From positions 1 to 8,448 of the forward strand of contig CALFWP010000083.1 of NCBI GenBank assembly GCA_937927905.1: a stretch of 8,448 bases of DNA, read 5' to 3'. Below, piece by piece: positions 1 through 6,117 of this stretch; position 1 is the stretch's first letter, and each line of letters starts with the position of its first letter. A model generated the notes under the pieces. It ran no database searches and had not been told where the DNA came from. It worked only from the letters and a program-made list of their open reading frames with translations. Position numbers and translations under genes: made by a program. The DNA is from an uncultured Neomegalonema sp. (GTDB lineage Bacteria > Pseudomonadota > Alphaproteobacteria > Rhodobacterales > Rhodobacteraceae).

Positions 1-57
1 GCGTCGCTTTGTATCGGAGGCGGTGAAGGAACCGCTGTTGCATTGGAGATTGATTGA
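1..57 (+). CDS. Acetyl-CoA acetyltransferase (thiolase), C-terminal end only
   Basis: The window opens inside a gene. Frame 1 reads ASLCIGGGEGTAVALEID followed by TGA. LCIGGG-x-G is the conserved C-terminal motif of biosynthetic thiolases, which condense two acetyl-CoA to acetoacetyl-CoA. Its Cys is the second catalytic cysteine, acting as the acid/base in the Claisen condensation. The triple Gly fits acetoacetyl-CoA thiolases (PhaA/AtoB type) better than FadA, where GLG is usual; this is from family knowledge. The start and most of the protein lie outside the window, so a specific symbol is not justified. The stop codon directly abuts the next start codon. Confidence 0.8.
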   Translation, partial: ASLCIGGGEGTAVALEID

Positions 58-438
58 ATGAAGCACGTTAAAGACATGGTGGCAGAGGCCAATGCCGAAC
101 TGGAATGCCTCACGGCGGAAGAAGCAATGGCATTGCATGGGAATGACGACGTTCTCTTTGTTGATCTGCGCGATCCGCGCGAGTTAGACCGCGACGGAAT
201 GATCCCGGATGCGTTTAGCTGTACGCGCGGGATGCTGGAATTCTGGATTGATCCCGACAGCCCCTATGCCAAAGAGCAGTTTCAGGGCGATAAAAAATAT
301 GTCTTCTATTGCGCCTCCGGCTGGCGGTCGGCACTATCGGCCAAAACCGCCCAGGATATGGGCCTGAAAAATGTCAGTCACATCCTCGGTGGCTTCGGCG
401 GCTGGAAAAAGGCGGGCGGCGCGATCGCAGAGGGATAG
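58..438 (+). CDS. Single-domain rhodanese-like protein
   Basis: A 126-residue protein made of one rhodanese fold. Visible are the entry strand DVLFVDLRDPRELDRDGMIPDAF (about residues 31-53), the active-site loop YCASGWRS with the putative persulfide-carrying Cys85, and the C-terminal helix/loop with ILGGFGGWKKAG (about 109-120). Rhodaneses move sulfane sulfur from donors such as thiosulfate to thiophilic acceptors; the substrate of this one cannot be told. The six-residue loop after Cys is the usual size for sulfurtransferases, not for Cdc25-type phosphatases. No signal peptide is visible, so it is probably cytoplasmic. ATG follows the thiolase TGA with no gap, and a GGAG at 45-48 lies inside the thiolase end, so translational coupling is likely. 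Related single-domain rhodaneses are common in proteobacteria. Confidence 0.88.
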   Translation: MKHVKDMVAEANAELECLTAEEAMALHGNDDVLFVDLRDPRELDRDGMIPDAFSCTRGMLEFWIDPDSPYAKEQFQGDKKYVFYCASGWRSALSAKTAQDMGLKNVSHILGGFGGWKKAGGAIAEG

Positions 439-469
439 GGCGTAACCGGCGGACAGGGGGCGGACCCGC

Positions 470-2002
470 ATGGCCGATATTACCAATTATGAAACGCTGG
501 AAAAATGGCTTGAGGGCAGGCCGCGGGAGGTGGCCGTGGCCGTCGCCGCCCGCGCCGCCCTGCGCGTTTCACCGGTATGGATGTCCGGTTTCGCGGTTTC
601 ATATTTACTCCACAATAATGATGCCGTTTTGCCATTATTTCGTGTGACTGCGTCCTCAGTAGCAGCTGCGCAAGCACCTTCGGACGCAGTAAATGCCACC
701 ACCGCCGCCAGAGCCGCCGCCAGAGCCGCCGACGCCGCCAACGCCGCCATGGCTACCACCGCCGACAGAGCCGCCGCCGACGCCGCCGACGCCGCCGACG
801 CCGCCATTTGGAATGCCGTGTCAGAGGATTGCACCCTGCTGGACCGGACGGATTTTACCATCCGTGACCTGTTCCACCGCAAATTATGGCACGACCTGCC
901 GGAACCGGATTGGTCCCGTCAACATTGGGAAACGGCAAAAGCGAAACTTGACGCACATCCCGATGAGGGCTGGCAGGTCTGGCTGTCCTGGTGGCAGGAC
1001 CGGCGCGACGGCACCCCCTATAATACCAAGGCAGAATGCGAAATCGTCCTGCTTCCGAACAGCGACTGGGAGCAAGGCCCGAAACACGTCAACGCGATTA
1101 TTGCGGGGATCCGTAAAAAATACACCCGGACATCCGTACCGGCAACGGAAGAGGGTCATAAATCCGAGTTGGATGAAATGCTCGACATGCTGGCAAGTGA
1201 CCCTTTGCGAATGGCAATGGTCGATTTCAGCTATGATGATATGAATGCATTGATGCGCATGGCTCCTTTTCCGGAGGATATGCGCGATTTGCAGGATGAA
1301 ACCCTGGAAAACAACCGCAAGGACCTGTTGTCGAGTATCCATGATCTTGCCGTTGCACTTGCGGACAATCTGACCGGCACAGCGGGACATAATTCACAGG
1401 ATGCCGCCATCGTCGCATCGGATCTTATGCTCTATGCAAAAGAGGCACGGAAAAGGCCGGACAATATCCGCGCACCTTTCCTGTGGATGCAGGGCGCAAC
1501 GTTACACGATTACCGGACAACACCGGAAATTTATACTTTTCTGCCGGTACATGCGCGTAGAAAGCTGGACCGGATCGTCGATGCGCATCTTGATCTGATG
1601 CGGCTATATTATCGCGGCGCGTTGGCACGGCTTGATCAGGCCGGAACGCTTTTGCTGACCGAGGAAATCACACTCGGCGGATTAAACGATATCATCGCAC
1701 AGGCCGCCGATGCGATGGCCGCCGTCTCTGATCTATCCGGTTCCCACGTGGAGCCGGAGGCAATCAGCACATTGCAAAACATAGCACAGACGACACATGA
1801 TCTGCTCGAACGTCTTGAGCACCTGCAGCCCGAAGAACGGGAAAAATCAGAAAAATCCCTATGGACCAGAACCAAAGCGGCGGCCATGACAACATTGCGG
1901 CTGGGCCTGCGTATGAAAACCCATGCCGCAGATTTCGCCGAGCTTGAAGATTACGATTTCAACGAAAAAATCGAACTCATAACTTCACTGATAAGCAAAT
2001 AG
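470..2002 (+). CDS. Hypothetical protein with Ala-rich repeat and Trp-rich segment
   Basis: A 510-residue protein of unknown function. The N-terminus (NYETLEKWLEGRPREVAVAVAARAALRV, about residues 6-33) precedes a hydrophobic stretch and an Ala-rich repeat at about 76-112, built largely of AAD and AAR units. Next comes a Trp-rich segment: KLWHDLPEPDW (138-148), WQVWLSWWQDRRDGTP (168-183) and WEQGPKHVNAIIAGI (200-214). The remaining 300 residues look helical and charged (for example LLERLEHLQPEEREKSEKS), with no enzyme motif I recognise. From memory, proteobacterial hypothetical proteins often combine this N-terminus, an AAxAA repeat and the W-x-VW-x-x-W block, which argues that the gene is real; I could not check this. 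The start is the ATG 31 bases after the rhodanese stop, with a G-rich stretch at 454-460 as a modest ribosome-binding site. It may be cotranscribed with the rhodanese, and it converges on the Mth938-like gene with only 15 bases between stops. Confidence 0.75.
   Translation: MADITNYETLEKWLEGRPREVAVAVAARAALRVSPVWMSGFAVSYLLHNNDAVLPLFRVTASSVAAAQAPSDAVNATTAARAAARAADAANAAMATTADRAAADAADAADAAIWNAVSEDCTLLDRTDFTIRDLFHRKLWHDLPEPDWSRQHWETAKAKLDAHPDEGWQVWLSWWQDRRDGTPYNTKAECEIVLLPNSDWEQGPKHVNAIIAGIRKKYTRTSVPATEEGHKSELDEMLDMLASDPLRMAMVDFSYDDMNALMRMAPFPEDMRDLQDETLENNRKDLLSSIHDLAVALADNLTGTAGHNSQDAAIVASDLMLYAKEARKRPDNIRAPFLWMQGATLHDYRTTPEIYTFLPVHARRKLDRIVDAHLDLMRLYYRGALARLDQAGTLLLTEEITLGGLNDIIAQAADAMAAVSDLSGSHVEPEAISTLQNIAQTTHDLLERLEHLQPEEREKSEKSLWTRTKAAAMTTLRLGLRMKTHAADFAELEDYDFNEKIELITSLISK
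695..806 (+). repeat. In-frame GCC/GAC trinucleotide-type repeat (Ala-rich coding repeat)
   Basis: About 110 bases made mostly of GCC codons with interspersed GAC, AGA, AAC and ACC. The 3' part is a clean tandem array: the nine-base unit GCCGCCGAC occurs three times at 773-799, followed by GCCGCC. It encodes the Ala/Asp/Arg repeat of the hypothetical protein. All units are multiples of three, so copy-number change would keep the frame. The opposite strand is also open here, but that is a by-product of the repeat. Confidence 0.85.
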
Positions 2003-2017
2003 GGATAGCACGGTTAC

Positions 2018-2395
2018 TCAAACCGCGATCAATGCGGCCCCGACACGGCGGCCTTCACCGAGCAGGACGTTGAATGTCCGCGCCGCCGCCGGTGTTGCCA
2101 TCGGCTCGACACCGGTGTTTATCCCGTCGAAAAAGCCTTGCACATCCGCCGGAATCAACCGTTGTTCCGGCCCTAATCCCATCAACACGACATCAAGCCC
2201 GCCGAGATACTCCGCAAGTGCCTCAACATCACTTCGCACAGGACCGTTTTCTGTCACGCGCCACGGCACCATCTGCTTTTCAGTGACAAAGACAGAGCCG
2301 TCGATCCAATGCCCTCCAACGCGAAAACCGCCGGGACCGTATCCGTCAATTGCCGTCGGCGCATTGAAATGAACTTCGCGAAGCTCGATCGCCAT
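2018..2395 (-). CDS. Mth938-like domain protein (DUF498 / NDUFAF3 family)
   Basis: A 125-residue protein matching the small Mth938-like family. The N-terminus reads IDGYGPGGFRVGGHWIDGSVFVT, followed by a central LDVVLMGLGPEQRLIPADVQGFF and the closing ATPAAARTFNVLLGEGRRVGAALIAV, the usual NxLLxEGRxVxAALI ending. The bacterial function is not established. The eukaryotic relative NDUFAF3 is a complex I assembly factor, and in alphaproteobacteria the gene commonly sits just after secD/secF, as here. The start is supported by GAGGGA about 8 bases upstream. A terminator separates it from secDF, so it is expressed by readthrough or from a promoter I cannot identify. Length is normal and the gene appears intact. 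Confidence 0.87.
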   Translation of the reverse strand: MAIELREVHFNAPTAIDGYGPGGFRVGGHWIDGSVFVTEKQMVPWRVTENGPVRSDVEALAEYLGGLDVVLMGLGPEQRLIPADVQGFFDGINTGVEPMATPAAARTFNVLLGEGRRVGAALIAV

Positions 2396-2407
2396 GATCT
2401 TTCCCTC

Positions 2408-2438
2408 TAAAATAAAGCCCCGAACGTGAGTCCGGGGC
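2408..2438 (-). terminator. Rho-independent terminator after secDF
   Basis: Read on the - strand, GCCCCG (2438-2433) pairs with CGGGGC (2422-2417) around a 10-base loop and is followed directly by the U-rich run TTTATTTTA (2416-2408). It starts 31 bases past the secDF stop and ends just before the ribosome-binding site of the Mth938-like gene. It should therefore end most secDF transcripts and limit, not necessarily abolish, readthrough into that gene. Confidence 0.75.
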
Positions 2439-2469
2439 CGTTATCAATCATCACCGTGAAGACCGTAAT

Positions 2470-5079
2470 TTACGGCGCGTCGGGTTCCCCGAAGGTCACA
2501 CCCGCCGGGCCCTCTCCCGTTACCTTGGACCAATCCCGCTTGACGCCGAGATATTCAAGGATCGGCGAAGCGACAAAAATCGACGAATACGTGCCCACCA
2601 ATACGCCCCAGATCATCGCAAAGGTAAAACCCTGCATGACCGGTCCGCCAAGAACGAACAACGCGCCCAGTGCCAGCAGCGTGGTCAGCGAGGTCATCAA
2701 GGTCCGTGACAAGGTTTCATTGAGCGACAGATCAATCAGCTCCGGCAACAACATCTTTTTATACTTACGCAGGTTTTCCCGCATCCGGTCATAGACCACA
2801 ACGGTATCATTCAGCGAGTACCCGACAATCGTCAGAATGGCCGCAATAATACTGAGATTGAACTCCAGCCCCAGCAGCGAGAATATCCCGATGGTCAGCG
2901 CCACGTCATGGGTCAGAGCAACCACGGCCCCGACCGAGAACTGCCACTCGAACCGCAGCCAGATATAGACAAGCACACCGGCAATCGCGAGCACCACAGC
3001 GGTGACACCGGCCACCACCAGCTCTCCGGAAACCTTGGCCCCGACGGTATCGGACGCCATAATTTTTGCGCCGGTGATTTTGCCTGCAGCGACATCCGTG
3101 CCCGCTATTGCCTGCTCAACCGCCTGAATCGCCTCGCGGTGAACTTTGGGATCGTCATCCTGCTGATTAATGCGGACAACCACGGTCGAGGTGGTATCGC
3201 CCTCGATGACTTTGCCGGGGTCGGAAATTTCCTGAACCTGGATTTCCCCGAGGTCCAGATCGCTCAGCGCGCTGCGGAACTCCGACGGGTCCACACGGTC
3301 GGGCGTTTCCACCATCACGATGGAACCGCCGCGAAAGTCGATGCCGAAATTCAGGCCCTTGGAAAAGAACAATACGCCCGATACGACAACGGCAATAACC
3401 GATAGGATCGCCGCGACTTTCTTAGCCTTCATAAAACCGATTTTCGTGCCGCTTTTTACCATTTCAAAAAGCGTGATCTTCATCGTCTTCGGGCGCTTCC
3501 AGTCATACCAGACCGACAGAAGCAGGCGCGTCAGGAACACGGCGGTAAAGACCGAAGTGATAATCCCGATACCCAGTGTCACGGCAAAGCCCTTCACCGG
3601 ACCGGACCCCATGGCATACAGCACCGCCGCCGCAAGCAGCGTGGTCACATTGGCGTCGATAATCGCACTGAACGCCTTTTCATATCCGATCTCAATCGCC
3701 CGAAGCGGTTTTTTGCCAGAATTCAACTCCTCCCGTATCCGCTCAAAAATCAGAACATTGGCATCGACTGCCATACCGATGGTCAGCACGATACCGGCAA
3801 TACCCGGCAGGGTCAGTGTCGCCCCCAGCCCCGACAAGGCCCCGAAAATCAGCACCATATTCGCCAACAGCGCAACATCCGCCAGCAAACCGAAGCGGCC
3901 ATAGATCACAACCATAAAGATCATAACGCCGATAAAGCCGACAATACTGGCAATCGTACCGGCATGGATTGAATCCGCACCCAGTTCCGGCCCCACAGTC
4001 CGGCTTTCCTCCTCCACCAGTTTCGCAGGCAAAGCCCCGGAGGCAATCTGAATCGCAAGCTGGCTGGAGCTTTCAACAGTAAAATTACCGCTGATCTGAC
4101 CGGACCCGCCCAGAATAGGCTCACGGATTACCGGTGCCGAAATCACCTTATCATCGACGACAATCGCAAACAGCTCACCGACATTCTGCTGGGTCCAGCG
4201 CCCGAACGCCTGACCCGCCGCGGCATTAAAGCGAAACGCAACAACAGGCTCCCCGTTCTGGTCAAAACTTGGATTGGCATCGACAACCTGCTCACCGCGC
4301 ACCAGCGGCACTTTATCCACAAGATAAAGCGGGCCGCCCTCAACCACATCGGGAAAAATCTCCTGATCGGGTTTCTTTATCCCCTTAATCAGATCGCCTT
4401 GTCCCGATGGCGTAACAACGTGGAAATTCAGAACAGCGGCTTCATCAATGACATCGAGAATATCCTGTGCACTGTCGGCACCGGGCACCTGTATCAGAAT
4501 CCGGTCAGTACCCTGGCGTGCAATCGTCGGTTCTTTGATGCCTTCAGGATCAATCCGGCGGCGGACAACTTCAAGCGCCTGTATCAGTGTCCGGTCCCGG
4601 AGTTCAACCTTGGCCTGATCCGTCAATTGCAACGTGAAGGCCTGTCGCGCTTCGTTCAGCGTGATTTCAAGGTCTTGGGTGTTGATGCCGGTAATGGCAG
4701 AACTTTGAAGAGGTTGGGGCAGCTCGTCCAGTGCTACCCGGGCGCGGTCAAGATCGGCGGCATCGCGGATACGGACCGTCACGGAATCCTGTTTGACGAC
4801 CGGCGTGCCGCGCTTGATATTTCCGGCCTCGCGCAGCACACGCCGTACATCCTGTGCCAGCGTATCCATACGCTTTTGAAAGACCTCGTCCATCTCCGCA
4901 CTGACAAGGACATGCGCCCCGCCCTGCAGATCCAGCCCGAGACGGATTTGTTCATTTGGTGCCCAGGACGGGAGGGCATTGCGGGTGCTTTCGTTCAGAA
5001 AATTCGGAAGAGCAAGCACAGCGCCGAACAAAACCGCCAGCACAATCATTGCCTTCTTCACGGGTGAAAAGTGAAGCAT
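2470..5079 (-). CDS. secDF: Fused SecDF, Sec translocon accessory membrane protein
   Basis: An 869-residue fusion of SecD (about residues 1-530) and SecF (about 531-869). It works with SecYEG and YajC, using the proton motive force to pull exported proteins from the periplasmic side. SecD half: first membrane helix at about 9-25, GLDLQGG (48-54), a large periplasmic P1 domain, then helices including GMAVDANVLIFERIREE (435-451) with the conserved Asp439. SecF half: helix at about 555-573, GIDFRGG (579-585), and GYSLNDTVVVYDRMREN (753-769) with Asp758. These Asp residues match those implicated in proton transport in characterised SecDF. No stop or frameshift lies between the halves, so the fusion is genuine. 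Expected total is twelve membrane helices. The ATG at 5079 has a weak GAG-type ribosome-binding site and follows the putative arrest-peptide gene by 101 bases, with a strong RNA hairpin at the upstream edge. Confidence 0.97.
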   Translation of the reverse strand: MLHFSPVKKAMIVLAVLFGAVLALPNFLNESTRNALPSWAPNEQIRLGLDLQGGAHVLVSAEMDEVFQKRMDTLAQDVRRVLREAGNIKRGTPVVKQDSVTVRIRDAADLDRARVALDELPQPLQSSAITGINTQDLEITLNEARQAFTLQLTDQAKVELRDRTLIQALEVVRRRIDPEGIKEPTIARQGTDRILIQVPGADSAQDILDVIDEAAVLNFHVVTPSGQGDLIKGIKKPDQEIFPDVVEGGPLYLVDKVPLVRGEQVVDANPSFDQNGEPVVAFRFNAAAGQAFGRWTQQNVGELFAIVVDDKVISAPVIREPILGGSGQISGNFTVESSSQLAIQIASGALPAKLVEEESRTVGPELGADSIHAGTIASIVGFIGVMIFMVVIYGRFGLLADVALLANMVLIFGALSGLGATLTLPGIAGIVLTIGMAVDANVLIFERIREELNSGKKPLRAIEIGYEKAFSAIIDANVTTLLAAAVLYAMGSGPVKGFAVTLGIGIITSVFTAVFLTRLLLSVWYDWKRPKTMKITLFEMVKSGTKIGFMKAKKVAAILSVIAVVVSGVLFFSKGLNFGIDFRGGSIVMVETPDRVDPSEFRSALSDLDLGEIQVQEISDPGKVIEGDTTSTVVVRINQQDDDPKVHREAIQAVEQAIAGTDVAAGKITGAKIMASDTVGAKVSGELVVAGVTAVVLAIAGVLVYIWLRFEWQFSVGAVVALTHDVALTIGIFSLLGLEFNLSIIAAILTIVGYSLNDTVVVYDRMRENLRKYKKMLLPELIDLSLNETLSRTLMTSLTTLLALGALFVLGGPVMQGFTFAMIWGVLVGTYSSIFVASPILEYLGVKRDWSKVTGEGPAGVTFGEPDAP

Positions 5080-5162
5080 TGTTTGATCTCAATAAAATAA
5101 TGCGCCGCAGCGCCGGACAAATAAGTATAAGACCGCACCGCATCCCGATTTGCCCGTTAAGC

Positions 5163-5201
5163 CCGCCGTTCTGCGATCCGTTAACCTCCGCAAAACGGCG
5201 G
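5163..5201 (-). promoter_or_regulatory. 13-bp RNA hairpin overlapping the end of the secDF leader ORF
   Basis: Read on the - strand, CCGCCGTTTTGCG (5201-5189) can pair with CGCAGAACGGCGG (5175-5163) over 13 consecutive pairs, one of them G-U, around a 13-base loop that contains the leader ORF stop codon. No U-run follows, so it is not an intrinsic terminator. The left arm begins exactly at the first Pro codon of RAPP. A ribosome with that codon in its P site would cover roughly to 5187 and keep the stem open. The position suggests a stall-responsive switch controlling secDF, 84 bases upstream of its start. I could not identify by eye the alternative pairing that would hide or free the secDF start. 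Confidence 0.6.
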
Positions 5202-5558
5202 TGCCCGTGTCAACGGCCCCTGATATAATGCATATGACCGGCGCAGTCCGGATAAATCCGTGAATCGTAGCGGGGTTGTTTTATGACCGGAAGCGACGGC
5301 AAAGGCTTCGCGGTAAAAAAACGCTCCTGTCCCGGTCATGCTTTCGCGGTGCAAACCATCAGAGGAAACCGTTACAGGACCTACATCAATGTGGAATTCA
5401 TGACGGCTTCCGATTTCCCGTATGGCATGAGCTTTTTGCGCCCCATGAATAAAAGAGACGCCCTCACGTGCCACGGCCTCTTTTCCGCCGCCGCATATTG
5501 CGGCAACCGCCATGGTCATGACAGCTATGATTTTGCGGAAACACATCAGGCGGGACAT
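5181..5558 (-). CDS. Candidate ApdP-type (RAPP) arrest-peptide leader of secDF
   Basis: A 125-residue protein encoded between yajC and secDF. The N-terminus MSRLMCFRKIIAVMTMAVAAICGGG is a basic n-region plus hydrophobic core, an export signal or anchor with possible cleavage near AVA-RE (about residues 30-31). The middle has no recognisable domain. The C-terminus is ALYQGPLTRAPPFCGG, with Arg118-Ala119-Pro120-Pro121 four residues before the stop. RAPP is the core of known arrest peptides (ApdA in actinobacteria, ApdP in alphaproteobacteria), which stall the ribosome and are linked to expression of downstream protein-localisation genes. Secreted leader, RAPP near the end and secDF next are exactly that arrangement. 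The ATG at 5558 is preferred: GAAAGG lies five bases upstream. A GTG at 5561 is possible. The start follows the yajC stop by 31 bases. Codon content does not rule out a chance ORF, so the call rests on context, signal and motif. Stalling itself is inferred. Confidence 0.75.
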   Translation of the reverse strand: MSRLMCFRKIIAVMTMAVAAICGGGKEAVAREGVSFIHGAQKAHAIREIGSRHEFHIDVGPVTVSSDGLHRESMTGTGAFFYREAFAVASGHKTTPLRFTDLSGLRRSYALYQGPLTRAPPFCGG

Positions 5559-5589
5559 CACAGCCTTTCGCGGTCAAAACGCCCGGGCG

Positions 5590-5925
5590 CTATTTCTTGT
5601 TTGCGGGTTCAGTCTTGGACAACACAGAGGTTAACGTGGATTTAAGCAGCTTTACGTCCACACCGCTTGCAATCTCCGCCGTGATTTCATCACTATCATC
5701 CGGCCCCAGCTTTGTGACTTTGGCAATCATGCCTCCTGCAGTCACCACCCGGTCACCCTTTTTAACCGCATTGATCATCGCCTGATGTTCTTTCATACGA
5801 CGCTGCTGCGGACGGATCAGCAGAAAGTACATAATAATGAAAATCAAAATGAAGGGCAGAAACTGCATCAACGGGCTGACCTGCGGAACATCTGCGGCTT
5901 GGGCATATGCGGGCGTAATGAACAT
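5590..5925 (-). CDS. yajC: Preprotein translocase subunit YajC
   Basis: A 111-residue small membrane protein that associates with SecDF at the SecYEG translocon. It has the alphaproteobacterial N-terminus MFITPAYAQA, one membrane helix at about residues 22-37 (FLPFILIFIIMYFLLI), the signature IRPQQRRMKEHQ (37-48), and a soluble domain with VKKGDRVVTAGGMIAKVTKL (54-73). Length matches the family (E. coli 110). The frame stays open upstream to 6054, but the ATG at 5925 is chosen: it has a GGAAAAGA ribosome-binding site and gives the family N-terminus, while the extra upstream residues resemble no YajC. It is first in the operon yajC, leader ORF, secDF. Confidence 0.95.
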   Translation of the reverse strand: MFITPAYAQAADVPQVSPLMQFLPFILIFIIMYFLLIRPQQRRMKEHQAMINAVKKGDRVVTAGGMIAKVTKLGPDDSDEITAEIASGVDVKLLKSTLTSVLSKTEPANKK

Positions 5926-5980
5926 AAACGTCTTTTCCGGATTTTGAGCGCAAAACGCGCATAATATCGAATTCTGCGAG

Positions 5981-6008
5981 ACTATATGGCGCTTACATCC
6001 TTTTGCAA
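5981..6008 (-). promoter_or_regulatory. Possible promoter of the yajC-secDF operon
   Basis: On the - strand, TTGCAA (6008-6003) and TATAGT (5986-5981) are separated by 16 bases and lie about 55 bases upstream of the yajC start. They match sigma-70 consensus hexamers in four and five positions. It is the best pair I see in this divergent region, but it is a by-eye match only. Confidence 0.35.
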
Positions 6009-6049
6009 CAAGTCGCTTAAAAACAGGCGGAGTGAAATAATATAAAGAA

Positions 6050-6088
6050 TTCATGATTTGCTGTTGCGTTCATGATTATCGTAACGCA
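6050..6088. promoter_or_regulatory. Possible operator: direct repeat plus dyad before the ThDP enzyme gene
   Basis: TTCATGATT occurs at 6050-6058 and again at 6069-6077, spaced 19 bases start to start, about two helical turns. Overlapping the second copy is the dyad TGCGTT (6065-6070) and AACGCA (6083-6088) with a 12-base spacer. They lie 30-68 bases before the ThDP enzyme start and in the yajC divergent region. Such an arrangement can bind a dimeric regulator, but no regulator gene is in view and the match may be chance. Confidence 0.25.
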
Positions 6089-6117
6089 CCTCTTAGACGA
6101 TGATTGAGGAGAGAGTT

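Noticed and set aside
487..882. Long Ala-rich antisense frame opposite the GCC repeat
   Set aside because: GC-rich trinucleotide repeats leave several frames open; the + strand frame extends with structured sequence for another 390 residues.
2463..2475. Palindrome CCGTAATTTACGG at the secDF stop codon
   Set aside because: It is short, AT-centred and without a U-run; the terminator at 2408-2438 explains transcript ending better.
4399..5067. A 222-residue + strand frame opposite secDF
   Set aside because: It is fully antisense to a confidently identified gene and shows no domain of its own.
5124..5152. TATACT at 5129-5124 (- strand) as a -10 element of a secDF promoter
   Set aside because: No acceptable -35 hexamer lies 16-18 bases upstream; a TTGACA at 5214-5209 is too far away and is part of the leader coding sequence.
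5283..5645. A 120-residue + strand open frame opposite the leader ORF and the yajC end
   Set aside because: It overlaps the certain yajC gene antisense, has no recognisable motif, and the opposite strand has a ribosome-binding site, signal peptide and RAPP motif.
5926..6054. A 43-residue N-terminal extension of YajC
   Set aside because: The internal ATG at 5925 has a good ribosome-binding site and gives the standard YajC N-terminus; the extension lacks both.
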